This document shows, piece after piece, positions 8,769 to 17,697 of a stretch of 64,000 nt of DNA. Position 1 is the first letter of the stretch. Each line of letters opens with the position of its first letter. Location: contig CANFKC010000005.1 in the NCBI GenBank assembly GCA_947447265.1, positions 106,967-170,966 on the forward strand, given 5' to 3'. The DNA comes from Chitinophagaceae bacterium (GTDB taxonomy: Bacteria > Bacteroidota > Bacteroidia > Chitinophagales > Chitinophagaceae). The position numbers and the translations under genes are program-made. The notes under the pieces are model-generated. The model did no database searches and was not told the DNA's origin. It was given only the letters and a program-made list of their open reading frames with translations.

Positions 8769-9203
8769 TTACCTGCCCTCTTTCCTAAACCGGTTTACAA
8801 AAACGAACCCGGCAGTCCAGGCCAGGCAGGCAAACACCAGGATGAGCATTATACTTACGGGGAACCAAAACTCAGACACTGAATACAATTTCGCTTTTGC
8901 AACATTCGCCGGGTCGTAGGCGACCTGAACAGGCATACCCCTCGTATAAATGCTAAACGACATTACTTCTTCCTGCGCAAGCGTATGCAGGCTACCTGTA
9001 TCCCCTTCATGCACAGCATCTCGAAAAGTAATTACGGGATAGCTGATAGTGTTGGTCAGTGGGCCTTTGGGCGTGTTGATAACCTCTTCTTTAGTAGCAA
9101 TGGACTCTACAATACCCGGTACAATTGTAAGGGGTAGAAACATAAAGCACTTTACCAGGAAGTAAATGCCGAAAATAGCGATGTTGCCTAAAAATATTCG
9201 CAT
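8769..9203 (-). CDS. Two-TM membrane protein, DUF3592-like
   Basis: Hydrophobic segments lie near residues 5-25 and 112-133, with a soluble stretch between them. That stretch contains YPVITFRDAV and a later VQVAYDPANVAKAKLYS. This arrangement (strand, xVxVxYDPxNPxxA, then a second TM) is what DUF3592 proteins show, so the topology is probably N-in, with the domain outside. The function of DUF3592 proteins is unknown. The start codon at 9203 lies one base beyond the stop of the upstream cyclase gene, so the two are very likely cotranscribed, and this may be an accessory to the cyclase. Confidence 0.7.
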   Translation of the reverse strand: MRIFLGNIAIFGIYFLVKCFMFLPLTIVPGIVESIATKEEVINTPKGPLTNTISYPVITFRDAVHEGDTGSLHTLAQEEVMSFSIYTRGMPVQVAYDPANVAKAKLYSVSEFWFPVSIMLILVFACLAWTAGFVFVNRFRKEGR

Positions 9204-9204
9204 A

Positions 9205-11082
9205 CTAAGAAATTAACCAGGTTTGCATTTGCCCCTTCCCTTTCACTTCAACCATACCACGGCTTGCAAATGTAATTGATAATTTTTCCTGGTTTTCTGA
9301 TTGTTCTACCTCAACCTTAAAATTGTCTGTACAGTGTATCTCGCCTTCCACACCTGTCATTTCCATGCGGCTTGCGGTATTTACGGCATCGCCCCACAAG
9401 TCATAAATAAACTTCTTTTTGCCGATAACACCAGCCACTACCGGCCCGCAATCGAGCCCTATCCTGAAATGTATAAGTGTGCCATCTTTTGTCTTATAAC
9501 CTTTCATGGTCTTCCTTATTTCCTGCGCCATCTTAACTGCCGCCATCGCGTGCTGCGCATTTACCTGGGGCAGCCCTGAAACTGCCATATAACAATCACC
9601 AATAGTTTTAATTTTTTCGAGGCCATGCTTTTCAGCCAGGGTATCAAAATGGGTAAATATTTCATTAAGCACCCTTACTGTATCTTTAGGATGCCGGGTC
9701 TCGGCAAATTCTGTAAAACCCGCCATATCTATGAACATGATGGTTACATTCTTATAGTGGTCGGCTATGGGATGCTCCTTCATTTTAAGTCGCGCCGCAA
9801 TTTCTTTAGGCAGTATATTCAGCAGCAGCACTTCGGTCTTCTTTCGTTCTTTAATAATGAACATAAGCATAACAAGGAGTATAACCATGCCACCCATAAA
9901 AATGTACATATTCTGCTGCTTCACTTCAGCATCGCGCCTGGAGCGGAGTATTTCGGCATCCTTCACTTCTTTATCGTGCTTGTTTTCGAGTATTTTTATC
10001 AACTTACTGTTATCGCTGGAAAATATGGAATCGTGAACATTTACATACTGCTGAAAGGCCGCCAGCGAGCGCTTCGATTCTTCCAGCGCTTGCTTGTAGT
10101 CACCTAAAACCCGCTTCCCGTCTGATGATAAAGCATAGGCGCGGGAGAGCGTTTTGCTGAATTTCATAACCCCTTTCAAAAAACCGATTTCGCGGCTCGC
10201 TTCCACTGAACTATTGAGATAGGATATGGCAAGCCGGAGATCTTCCCTCCTGTCTGCCGAAATAAGACTATCGGGCTTTACTACACCATCAGGGCGGCGC
10301 GCGATTGCATAGTAGTTCTCGCCGATATTACCCAGCGTTAGTGCACTGCCACTCTTATTATCCGTCTCCGTAAATACGCCCAAAGCTTTAAAGTCATAGG
10401 CCAACGCCTGGCCAAAATCGTTCAGCGAAGCATAGTTGGCGCCAATATTTGCCAGCGATGTAGCCACGTCATTTTTATTACCCAATTCGGTGTTTATCGC
10501 TAATGCCTGCTGCAGGTATTCGAGCGCCTGCTTAAAATTGTTCTCCTGTTCAAAAAGGTTGCTCAGGTTTTCCAGATTGTTGGCTATTCCCTTTTTATAG
10601 TTGACCTTCCGGTTAATTTCCAACGCCTTTTCCAGGTTTTCCTTTGCCTTCGGTATATCATTCCGGTTCTGGTATACGGTTCCAATATTGGCCAGGTTGC
10701 CCGCAACACCTTTCGGATTTTTCAATTGCTCATTTATTGCGAGCGCTTCCATATAGTAACGCAGCGCTGTCGGGTAGTCAGACTTAGCCTTGCAATTGAT
10801 ACCCAGGTTATTGTCAGACATCGCTTCGCCAGGCAGCCACTTTATTTTCCTTGCCAATATCAGGCCCTGGTTGGCATAACTTATACCTTCATCAGGGTCA
10901 ATACTATAAAGGGCATAAGAGAGGCTGTTTAATAAAATTACTTTTGATGAATCTTCCCGCTCCCCCGTGATGGCAGCCTTCAATGAATCAATGCGCTCCG
11001 TTCCCTGCTTTTGCGCCAATACGGCATGAGCACATAACAAGATGATTAGTAGGGCAGTATACTTTGTTTTACTGAAGAGCAT
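9205..11082 (-). CDS. Membrane class III adenylate cyclase with periplasmic TPRs
   Basis: The 625-residue protein begins with a signal-anchor (MLFSKTKYTALLIILLC, then AHAVLAQ). It is followed by about 300 residues of tetratricopeptide repeats (GNLANIGTVYQNRNDIPKA, NNLENLSNLFEQ, TSLANIGANYASLNDFGQA and others). A transmembrane helix at about 391-412 leads to a cytoplasmic class III cyclase domain. That domain shows the first metal Asp in FIDMAGF (about 446-456), a Lys in KIKTIGD (about 488-494) and an Asp in YDLWGDAVNTASRM (about 560-573). The Lys/Asp pair predicts ATP rather than GTP as substrate. The TPR side would face the periplasm and could sense a protein or peptide partner. I chose ATG 11082, since the upstream start at 11124 would bury the signal peptide. 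It is followed one base later by the DUF3592-like gene. Confidence 0.9.
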   Translation of the reverse strand: MLFSKTKYTALLIILLCAHAVLAQKQGTERIDSLKAAITGEREDSSKVILLNSLSYALYSIDPDEGISYANQGLILARKIKWLPGEAMSDNNLGINCKAKSDYPTALRYYMEALAINEQLKNPKGVAGNLANIGTVYQNRNDIPKAKENLEKALEINRKVNYKKGIANNLENLSNLFEQENNFKQALEYLQQALAINTELGNKNDVATSLANIGANYASLNDFGQALAYDFKALGVFTETDNKSGSALTLGNIGENYYAIARRPDGVVKPDSLISADRREDLRLAISYLNSSVEASREIGFLKGVMKFSKTLSRAYALSSDGKRVLGDYKQALEESKRSLAAFQQYVNVHDSIFSSDNSKLIKILENKHDKEVKDAEILRSRRDAEVKQQNMYIFMGGMVILLVMLMFIIKERKKTEVLLLNILPKEIAARLKMKEHPIADHYKNVTIMFIDMAGFTEFAETRHPKDTVRVLNEIFTHFDTLAEKHGLEKIKTIGDCYMAVSGLPQVNAQHAMAAVKMAQEIRKTMKGYKTKDGTLIHFRIGLDCGPVVAGVIGKKKFIYDLWGDAVNTASRMEMTGVEGEIHCTDNFKVEVEQSENQEKLSITFASRGMVEVKGKGQMQTWLIS

Positions 11083-11170
11083 GGTTATAAAGGCAGGGCT
11101 AATTACAACCCTGCTCTGTAACATACGTATTTAAACCCCGGTTCGGTCTGCTTAAACCAGATTGACCGTT

Positions 11171-11195
11171 AAATTAAATTTTCCAAATTTAATTT
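11171..11195. promoter_or_regulatory. Perfect 11-bp inverted repeat upstream of the BlaI-like gene
   Basis: AAATTAAATTT, a TCC spacer and AAATTTAATTT form a perfect dyad in the 145-base region shared by the divergent cyclase and repressor genes. It is a candidate operator or part of an A/T-rich promoter. It lacks the GTA/TAC signature of known BlaI sites, which the next repeat has. Confidence 0.5.
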
Positions 11196-11210
11196 GGTTT
11201 TTCCGTTTTG

Positions 11211-11228
11211 TAACGTACATTTACGTTA
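11211..11228. promoter_or_regulatory. Candidate BlaI-family operator overlapping the start codon
   Basis: TAACGTA-CATT-TACGTTA is a perfect 7-base dyad that ends on the first base of the ATG at 11228. Operators of BlaI/MecI repressors are short dyads with TAC/GTA half-sites close to the regulated start, so autoregulation of the repressor gene and the M56 genes behind it is plausible. Confidence 0.55.
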
Positions 11229-11611
11229 TGGAACGCAATAAACAATTACAAACCCTTACTAAAGCCGAGGAAGAAGTAATGCAGATCATATGGCAACTGG
11301 ACCGTTGCCTGGTAAAAGACATCATTGAAAAACTGGGCGACCCCGATATGCCGCACAGCACAATTTCATCGGTGGTAAGGATACTGGAGAAAAAGGGATT
11401 CGTAGACCATAAAGCGTACGGAAAAACTTACGAATACTTCCCGGTAATAACTAAAGAAGCTTATGCGCAACACGGGGTTACCAGCCTTATGGAAAAATAC
11501 TTCGGAGGGTCTCCCCGCAAACTCGTCAGCTTCCTGGTACAAAGCGAAGACATCAATTTAAAAGAACTGAATGATTTGATGAAAACACTGGATACTCCAA
11601 AAAAGAAATAA
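11228..11611 (+). CDS. BlaI/MecI/CopY-family transcriptional repressor
   Basis: The 127-residue protein has the winged-helix signature of the family: LTKAEEEVMQIIWQLDRCLVKDII, then HSTISSVVRILEKKGFVDHKAYGKTYEYFPVI, and a C-terminal dimerisation helix. BlaI-type repressors bind as dimers and are inactivated by proteolysis when a BlaR1-type M56 sensor is triggered. An M56 gene begins three bases after its stop, which strongly supports a repressor-protease pair. I chose ATG 11228 over a TTG at 11162 because the family begins a few residues before LTKAE, and because a dyad operator overlaps this ATG. No beta-lactamase gene is nearby, so the regulated stress is unknown. Confidence 0.93.
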   Translation: MERNKQLQTLTKAEEEVMQIIWQLDRCLVKDIIEKLGDPDMPHSTISSVVRILEKKGFVDHKAYGKTYEYFPVITKEAYAQHGVTSLMEKYFGGSPRKLVSFLVQSEDINLKELNDLMKTLDTPKKK

Positions 11612-11614
11612 GCC

Positions 11615-13183
11615 ATGCTACAGCACCTTTTGAATACCACGGCAATATGGTTGATAAGCCTCTTTCTATTTGATGTTTTCCTGCGCAGGGAAAGCTACCA
11701 TGGTTATAACAGGTTTTACCTGATGTTTACCTTCTTACTCGGTGCTATACTTCCCTTGCTGCAATTCAATAAAGTAGAAAAGTTATATGGCGAACGCTTA
11801 AGCCAGCCATTAAACGAAATGATAAGGGTAAAGCAAACCATTGTAACAGCATCTGCACCCATTACCAATTCCATAAGCGGCGAAGAATGGTTACTGCTTT
11901 TATATATTATGGGCGCATTGGTAGTATTGACTACGCTGGCAGCAGATATTTTTAAGGTTGTCAGTTATTATAGTAAGGGCAGGAAGACTAACGCTGATGG
12001 ATGGACAATAGTCTGTACCGGCAAAGAACACGCACCATTTTCAAAGCTTAATATACTATTTGTAAGCAGCAAAAAACAATACAGCCCTGCAGAATGGGAT
12101 ATGATACTGGTTCATGAAAAAAGACATGCCACACTCTTGCATTTCATTGATCTGTTGCTGATGCAGTTGAGCCGAATACTGCTCTGGTTCCACCCGCTCG
12201 TATATGTATATAACAACCGGCTGCTGCTGGTGCATGAATACCAGGCTGATACTGCATCAGCAGCACTACCAAAGGTGTATGGCACCTTCCTGGTAGAGCA
12301 GGCCATGCTGCGGGGCGCACCAATAATTACGCATTCTTTAAATCGTTCACCCATAAAAAAACGTATACTCATGCTTACAAGAAAATCAAACAGCGCCGCA
12401 AGAACAAAAATGCTGGTATTTGTGCCATTGGCAATGGTGTGTATTGTCTGCTTTACCAAAAACAGTACATCGAAAGAATTTAGAAAGAAGGGAGACAAGG
12501 TAACCTATAGAGGCAACACCATTGAACTTTCAAAACCTGTAACTGATACCCTTAAAAAAGAAGATGTAACCAATAGCCTGACCATACAGCAAGTAATTGT
12601 TACGTCGCCGAAACCGGTAAAACTCAATGGAGAAGCCATACCGCAAAATGTAGATAAAGGCCCTGTATTTACCGGCAGCGAAGGGAACATACGAAATTAC
12701 ATTATTAAAAACGCAAGGGAACAACTCACAGCACTTGAGGACGGTATGTACACCCTGGACATATCGAACATACTGATTGACGAAAAAGGAGAAGTGGCAT
12801 ACTTCAATTTTGAAGACGTAAAACGTAGCCGCAGGCAAGAAGAAATAATAACCATAAAACCCGCGCAAGTAGAGGTTTCGAAGAAACCGGACCCTGAAAT
12901 CACCGTAACCATAACGAGTGGTCCACAGGCAGGAACAACCGGGCGCCTATTAAGAAATACCGGTGAGAAGTATTTTGCTGAAATATCGCCTGAAAACCAG
13001 GAAGCTATCCATAGAAAGGTGAACGAGTTGATGAAAGATGCACCCAGGTTTACACCAGCAACTGTAAGTGGTAAAAAGGTTTCAGCTACTTATCAGTGCC
13101 CTCAATTCTGGAACCATTTTAAGGTGGAACAACATAAACTATACGAACTCAGCGGAGTTGATAATTGGGTGGAAGTGAAATGA
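11615..13183 (+). CDS. M56-family BlaR1-like membrane metallopeptidase (copy 1)
   Basis: This is the first of three tandem paralogues. The 522 residues hold N-terminal TM helices (NTTAIWLISLFLFDVFLRRES), a cytoplasmic zinc protease with HEKRH at 167-171 and the downstream ligand motif HEYQAD at about 207-212, then a last TM near 266-282. The extracytoplasmic C-terminus has ALEDGMYTLDISNILIDEKGE and differs from the penicillin-binding domain of true BlaR1. BlaR1-type proteins sense a ligand outside and cleave the repressor inside; here the ligand is unknown. It starts three bases after the BlaI-like gene. Its tail is more divergent than in copies 2 and 3, with an extra segment before the final KVEQHKLYEL...NWVEVK. 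Confidence 0.92.
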   Translation: MLQHLLNTTAIWLISLFLFDVFLRRESYHGYNRFYLMFTFLLGAILPLLQFNKVEKLYGERLSQPLNEMIRVKQTIVTASAPITNSISGEEWLLLLYIMGALVVLTTLAADIFKVVSYYSKGRKTNADGWTIVCTGKEHAPFSKLNILFVSSKKQYSPAEWDMILVHEKRHATLLHFIDLLLMQLSRILLWFHPLVYVYNNRLLLVHEYQADTASAALPKVYGTFLVEQAMLRGAPIITHSLNRSPIKKRILMLTRKSNSAARTKMLVFVPLAMVCIVCFTKNSTSKEFRKKGDKVTYRGNTIELSKPVTDTLKKEDVTNSLTIQQVIVTSPKPVKLNGEAIPQNVDKGPVFTGSEGNIRNYIIKNAREQLTALEDGMYTLDISNILIDEKGEVAYFNFEDVKRSRRQEEIITIKPAQVEVSKKPDPEITVTITSGPQAGTTGRLLRNTGEKYFAEISPENQEAIHRKVNELMKDAPRFTPATVSGKKVSATYQCPQFWNHFKVEQHKLYELSGVDNWVEVK

Positions 13184-13225
13184 TTTTACATCAACAACAT
13201 TAGAACAGTCTAAAAACACCAGGCC

Positions 13226-14707
13226 ATGATACAATATCTTTTAAATGTTACAGCTATCTGGCTGATAAGCCTTGTGCTGTTCGATGTTTTCCTGCGCAAG
13301 GAAAGTTTTCATAGCTACAACAGGCTTTACCTGTTATCTACATTGGGTTTGGGTATAGCGTTCCCGATGTTTGATTGGGGTGCTACTTATGAATTAAGCC
13401 GAACAGCGATAGCGTTACCAGTAGCGCAGATAGCTGATACCCGCCAAACCGTCGCAACTGTATTTGCGGGGGCAACTTCAACCAGTGTAGCAACACAAAT
13501 TAATTGGTGGATAGTTGCCTATCTGGCGGGCGCAGGCGTAGCGCTTACAAAAATTGCCATTCACCTATTAAAACTCGCCAGACTTTACAATAAAGGATGC
13601 AAATTGAAAGAAAACGGTTATACCATTATAGAAACAGGTGAAGCACACACACCTTTCTCCTTCCTGAACCTGGTGTTTGTAGGCGAACGAAATGCATACA
13701 CTACTGTTGAATGGAAGACCGTAATAGCACACGAATTACAGCATGCAACTCAACTGCACATTATTGATGTCTGCATCATGCAACTGGCAAGGGTTGTATT
13801 CTGGTTCCATCCGCTGGTTTACGCTTACAATAGCAGGTTGCTGACCGTACATGAATATCAGGCTGACAGGGTCGCGACGACTAAACACACACAATATGGC
13901 CGCTTTCTGGTTGAACAAGCCTTGTTAAATGCCGCGCCCTCCATTACACATTCATTGAATCACTCCCCTATAAAAAAACGGATACTTATGCTTACCAAGA
14001 GATCGACCGCCATAGCACAATTGAAAACGCTTATTTTCATACCATTAGTGCTGATATCATTCCTTTGCTTTTCGCAAAACTCCAACAGTAAAATTTACAA
14101 ACCTAATGAATACGGTACCATTATATTTGGAGACAACAAGCCGGAATACAGCAGCACAAAATTTGATGAAATTGCCGCAGGTGCAGGTGTTGCCGAATGG
14201 AGCGATCATTTTTCAAAGGCAGTAGCTACCCGGAAAACAACATCGGTGCCACACATGGTAAAAATGAATGGCAAAACCATTCAGCGGGAAAGTTACTGGA
14301 GCAACGAAAATGACTGGGTAATGCCGGCCATGTATAAAAAACTGAAAACAGAACTACTAGCGCTGGAAGATGGCTATTACTACCTCGGTATTAAAGACCT
14401 TATTGTTGATGAAAATGGCAATATCTGTGCCTTCACTTATGAGCGAATACTCGGCCTGAAGACCATACCCAACAGCAGCCCGATTGAAGAACGCCCATTT
14501 ATACCGGTAAATGCAATGGTGGAACAAAAGATATTCAACAAGATATGCGCGGAACTTGCTGGGTTCCCTAAGTTAGCACCCACTGTTATCGGCAATAAAA
14601 AAGTAGTGAGCGTTAACAGCCTGTTTGGCGATTGGTGCGCATATTCGCTAAAAGTGCAAAATCACAAATTATACTGTGCCACTAAAGAAGCGTGGGTAGA
14701 AATATAA
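13226..14707 (+). CDS. M56-family BlaR1-like membrane metallopeptidase (copy 2)
   Basis: A paralogue of the preceding gene with the same order: TM helices beginning NVTAIWLISLVLFDVFLRKES, the zinc motif HELQH at 169-173, HEYQAD at about 209-214, a final TM (LKTLIFIPLVLISFLCF), and a C-terminal domain of about 200 residues. That domain contains LALEDGYYYLGIKDLIVDENGNICAFTYE and ends LKVQNHKLY...WVEI. The conserved sequence PIKKRILMLT lies just before the last TM in all three copies; its methionine is equivalent to the start of the solo proteins downstream. The 42-base gap to the previous gene has no terminator, so cotranscription is likely. The mature sensor domain has diverged from copies 1 and 3, suggesting a different ligand. 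Confidence 0.92.
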   Translation: MIQYLLNVTAIWLISLVLFDVFLRKESFHSYNRLYLLSTLGLGIAFPMFDWGATYELSRTAIALPVAQIADTRQTVATVFAGATSTSVATQINWWIVAYLAGAGVALTKIAIHLLKLARLYNKGCKLKENGYTIIETGEAHTPFSFLNLVFVGERNAYTTVEWKTVIAHELQHATQLHIIDVCIMQLARVVFWFHPLVYAYNSRLLTVHEYQADRVATTKHTQYGRFLVEQALLNAAPSITHSLNHSPIKKRILMLTKRSTAIAQLKTLIFIPLVLISFLCFSQNSNSKIYKPNEYGTIIFGDNKPEYSSTKFDEIAAGAGVAEWSDHFSKAVATRKTTSVPHMVKMNGKTIQRESYWSNENDWVMPAMYKKLKTELLALEDGYYYLGIKDLIVDENGNICAFTYERILGLKTIPNSSPIEERPFIPVNAMVEQKIFNKICAELAGFPKLAPTVIGNKKVVSVNSLFGDWCAYSLKVQNHKLYCATKEAWVEI

Positions 14708-14748
14708 CGACAGTAAAATAATTGTTCCACCTTTTAACCAACGAAGCC

Positions 14749-16200
14749 ATGTTACAATACATCTTAAACTCCACCGCCATCTGGTTGGTAAGCCTTGTAC
14801 TGTTCGATGTTTTTCTGCGCAGGGAAAGTTATCATAGCTACAACAGGCTATATCTTTTATGCACCTTCATTTTAGGCATCGTATTACCGCTCGATATCTG
14901 GCATGGGGCAGCGTCAACATACAATTTACCCGATGTGGCGCCGGTTCAGCGAATCAATATTGCACGGCAAGCCATTGTTGAAACAGCAACAGCATATTCG
15001 CCTGACTCTATTATTAACTGGTGGTGGGTAGCTTATGGTATTGGCTTCACGATAGCACTGGCAATACTGGGGAACGATATTTTTAAGCTGGCAAAAATGT
15101 TCCGTAACAGCACCCGATCTTACCAGGATGGTTTAACCGTTATGGAAACAGGCGTAAGCCATACCCCTTTCTCTTTCCGGAAAACTGTATTTGTAGAAAG
15201 TCGCGAAAAGTATAACACTGCAGAGTGGCAAACTGTAATAACACACGAAGGCCACCACGCCAGGCTCAACCACTTTGCTGATGTATTGCTGATGCAGTTG
15301 GCTAGACTGTTTTTCTGGTTTCATCCGCTGGTGTATGTATACAATAACAGATTACTTACAGTGCATGAATACCAGGCAGATAAGCAGCCCGGCATTAACC
15401 TGCAGCACTATGGCCGCTTTTTAATTGAGCAGGCATTATTGCAAAGGGCACCGGCCATAACACATTCCTTCAATCATTCACCCATAAAAAAGAGAATACT
15501 CATGCTTACCCGTAAATCAGGAGCTATAGCTCACCTAAAAATGCTAGTATTTGTACCATTGGTGCTTATATCTGTGATCTGTTTTTCACAAAAAGTGATT
15601 GCCAGAACTTTTAAAGCAGATGCATTTGGTTTTGTAAAACTTGGCGAGAACAAATTCGAGACTTATGCCGCAAAACCTGATACCATTGAAATGGAAGAGG
15701 AAAACGGTTCAATGGTTACAAAAATAACAAAGAACGACCCCCATGTCATAAAAATGGACGGCAAAAATATTGAACATTCAAATCCCGCGTTCAAAGACAA
15801 TGCCTCGCCTTCAGGCTACCTGTTTGGTAAAATGAAAAGAGAATTAAGTCTGCTTGAAGACGGCTATTACAATATAGGCATCGGAGATGTGATAGTTGAT
15901 GAAAAAGGGAAAACGCGCGCCTTTTATTACCAGCATATATGGGGAGGAAAAAAAGAAAATTCCAGCTTGTCAAACTTGAAAGACGATAAGATAGTTGTGA
16001 ATAAAGAAACGGAGCAGCGCATCTTCAACAGCCTTTGTAAAGAACTATCTGATTTGCCTACCTGGCAACCTCCGATGATAAACCATAAAAAGACCGTTAG
16101 TGCCAATAATATGTTTGGCGAATATTGGGGCAAGCCTGCAATAAAGGTCCTCAACCATAAGGTATATTTTAAGGAGCAGGACACTTGGATTGCATTGTAG
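14749..16200 (+). CDS. M56-family BlaR1-like membrane metallopeptidase (copy 3)
   Basis: The third tandem paralogue, 483 residues from ATG 14749. The frame is open from a TTG at 14722, but the ATG matches the starts of copies 1 and 2 (MLQ/MIQ-YLLN-TAIWL). Zinc motifs are HEGHH at 166-170 and HEYQAD at about 206-211. The region after the last TM (MLVFVPLVLISVICFSQ) reads KVIARTFKADAFGFVKLGEN and later LLEDGYYNIGIGDVIVDEKGKTRAFYYQ, the closest relative of solo protein 1 that follows. Like the other copies it should cleave a cytoplasmic target such as the BlaI-like repressor when its outer domain is engaged. Confidence 0.92.
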   Translation: MLQYILNSTAIWLVSLVLFDVFLRRESYHSYNRLYLLCTFILGIVLPLDIWHGAASTYNLPDVAPVQRINIARQAIVETATAYSPDSIINWWWVAYGIGFTIALAILGNDIFKLAKMFRNSTRSYQDGLTVMETGVSHTPFSFRKTVFVESREKYNTAEWQTVITHEGHHARLNHFADVLLMQLARLFFWFHPLVYVYNNRLLTVHEYQADKQPGINLQHYGRFLIEQALLQRAPAITHSFNHSPIKKRILMLTRKSGAIAHLKMLVFVPLVLISVICFSQKVIARTFKADAFGFVKLGENKFETYAAKPDTIEMEEENGSMVTKITKNDPHVIKMDGKNIEHSNPAFKDNASPSGYLFGKMKRELSLLEDGYYNIGIGDVIVDEKGKTRAFYYQHIWGGKKENSSLSNLKDDKIVVNKETEQRIFNSLCKELSDLPTWQPPMINHKKTVSANNMFGEYWGKPAIKVLNHKVYFKEQDTWIAL

Positions 16201-16207
16201 TAATTCT

Positions 16208-16233
16208 TATTATTACATTAGAAATGTAAACTT
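16208..16233 (+). promoter_or_regulatory. Conserved leader upstream of solo protein 1
   Basis: ATTACA begins exactly 22 bases before the ATG and overlaps ACATT-AGA-AATGT, a small dyad. Equivalent leaders with the same spacing precede the next two solo genes and none of the M56 genes, so this is a shared control element (promoter, operator or translation signal). Confidence 0.5.
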
Positions 16234-16935
16234 ATGGAAACAGGTAGCGTACTTGCGCGGAAACTGCTAACCATTTTAGCTGTGCTACCTATGCTACTTG
16301 TCAGCATTAGCGGCTCTTCGCAAAAAGTGATGACCAAAACGTTCACGGCCGGCGAATATGGCTTTGTACAAGTTGGCAACAACACGTTTGAATTTTCCAG
16401 GGCTGCCCCTGACACTGTAGAGATAGAAGATGTGGACGGGACAATGGTAAAGAAAATTGTAATGACGGACCCTTATCCATTGAAAATGGACGGGAAAGAT
16501 GTTTATGATGGCGATTACCTAATTTTTAAGGGCAGTATTACCCCGGCCCAATACCTTTCCCAAAAAATAAAAAAAGACATACGGTTGCTCGAAGATGGTT
16601 TCTACAATTTCAATGCGACCGACATTGTAGTTGATACTAACGGAAAAATATGTGCACTCTATTATCACCCGATTTATGCGCGTAAGGGTGATTTGGCAAA
16701 AAACAATAGTGATAGAAAAAAGCCACTGGTCATAGAGAAAAAACTTGCGCAAAAACTGTTTAACGATATTTGTAACCAGCTCGCGAATTTCCCGAAATTA
16801 ACCGCCCCTGTAGTGGAAGGGCAAAAAATTGTCACCAGATGCAACCTTAGCGAGCAATCTTCCTATTATCAGTTGAAAGTTCAAAAACACAGGGCTTATT
16901 TCTACAATAAGGAAAGGTGGATCGAATTAAAATAA
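16234..16935 (+). CDS. Solo M56 C-terminal-domain protein 1
   Basis: This 233-residue protein consists of a hydrophobic signal or anchor (LLTILAVLPMLLVSISGSSQ) and then the same domain found at the C-termini of the three M56 paralogues. It runs from KVMTKTFTAGEYGFVQVGNN through PDTVEIEDVDG and PYPLKMDGKDV to LLEDGFYNFNATDIVVDTNGK and a final QLKVQKHRAYFYNKERW. It carries no protease domain. It is closest to M56 copy 3, which is 33 bases upstream, so a partial duplication is the simplest origin. It is predicted to be exported or membrane-anchored with the domain outside. Possible roles are ligand capture, competition with the full sensors or decoy; all are inference. Confidence 0.85.
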   Translation: METGSVLARKLLTILAVLPMLLVSISGSSQKVMTKTFTAGEYGFVQVGNNTFEFSRAAPDTVEIEDVDGTMVKKIVMTDPYPLKMDGKDVYDGDYLIFKGSITPAQYLSQKIKKDIRLLEDGFYNFNATDIVVDTNGKICALYYHPIYARKGDLAKNNSDRKKPLVIEKKLAQKLFNDICNQLANFPKLTAPVVEGQKIVTRCNLSEQSSYYQLKVQKHRAYFYNKERWIELK

Positions 16936-16937
16936 GT

Positions 16938-16965
16938 TGTATAATTACATTTAAAATTTAAGCTC
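16938..16965 (+). promoter_or_regulatory. Conserved leader upstream of solo protein 2
   Basis: The sequence TTGTATAATTACATTTAAAA lies so that ATTACA begins 22 bases before the ATG at 16966, as in the other two solo genes. The ATTTAAAAT core is a small dyad. Confidence 0.5.
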
Positions 16966-17652
16966 ATGAAAGTTAAATGCCTTACACCTGCACTTCTAAG
17001 AACATTCATTGTTACCCCGCTGCTACTGGCAGGGATTGTTGGCTTTGCACAAAAAAGCAGCACTAAAACCTATGTACCTGACCAATATGGTATGGTCAAT
17101 CTCGGTGCTAAAATAGAGTATGATAACGGCAGAACGGACACCATGGAAATGGAAGACCCTGCCACGAAAGAAATAATAAAACGAATAATAAAAAGTGACC
17201 CGCGCCCTGTAAAAGTTAACGGCAAAGAATTTATTGTTGAAGGCGCTGAACCGGCAACTTTTAAAGGTAAAGGTACGGTGCAGGAATATGTGTTTACAAA
17301 AATGAAAGGCAACCTGGCTAAGCTCGACGATGGCTTTTATACTGTAAGTATTTTCAACATAATGGTTGATGAAAAGGGTAAAACATGGGCATTTTCTTAC
17401 GAGCCAGTGAATGGAACAAAAACAGAAGCTCCCCAGCATAATGAGCCTGCAATAAATGTGGACCCTAAAACGGAGAAAGCAATATTTGAGAACGCCTGTA
17501 ACGTAATGGCGAACTTGCCACTATGGAAGCCCTCTGAACAAAAGGGCAAAAAAGTAGTGGGCGAAGGCTATGGCAGCACCTACCGTGAAAAATTAAAAGT
17601 ACAGGGCCATAAAGTATACCTGAAAATAAAAGACAACTGGAAAGCGCTTTAA
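16966..17652 (+). CDS. Solo M56 C-terminal-domain protein 2
   Basis: The 228-residue product has an N-terminal hydrophobic segment (LLRTFIVTPLLLAGIVGFAQ) and then the same outer domain as solo 1. Landmarks are KTYVPDQYGMVNLGA, DTMEMEDPATKE, DPRPVKVNGKEF, KLDDGFYTVSIFNIMVDEKGK, WAFSYEPVNG and the end LKVQGHKVYLKIKDNW. No HExxH or other catalytic motif is present. The gene follows solo 1 by 30 bases on the same strand. Each solo has its own leader, so independent transcription is possible in addition to read-through. The conserved acidic/Gly positions around DG(F/Y)Y suggest the fold is kept and the gene is not decaying. Confidence 0.85.
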   Translation: MKVKCLTPALLRTFIVTPLLLAGIVGFAQKSSTKTYVPDQYGMVNLGAKIEYDNGRTDTMEMEDPATKEIIKRIIKSDPRPVKVNGKEFIVEGAEPATFKGKGTVQEYVFTKMKGNLAKLDDGFYTVSIFNIMVDEKGKTWAFSYEPVNGTKTEAPQHNEPAINVDPKTEKAIFENACNVMANLPLWKPSEQKGKKVVGEGYGSTYREKLKVQGHKVYLKIKDNWKAL

Positions 17653-17697
17653 CCAATTTTCCTGCCCGGCCTGCTGTGTTATGCTTTGTAAAACTTT

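Noticed and set aside
11615..16200. Beta-lactam resistance operon
   Set aside because: The repressor and M56 proteins resemble BlaI/BlaR1, but no penicillin-binding sensor domain and no beta-lactamase of that operon type are adjacent; the serine hydrolase at 62437 is unlinked.
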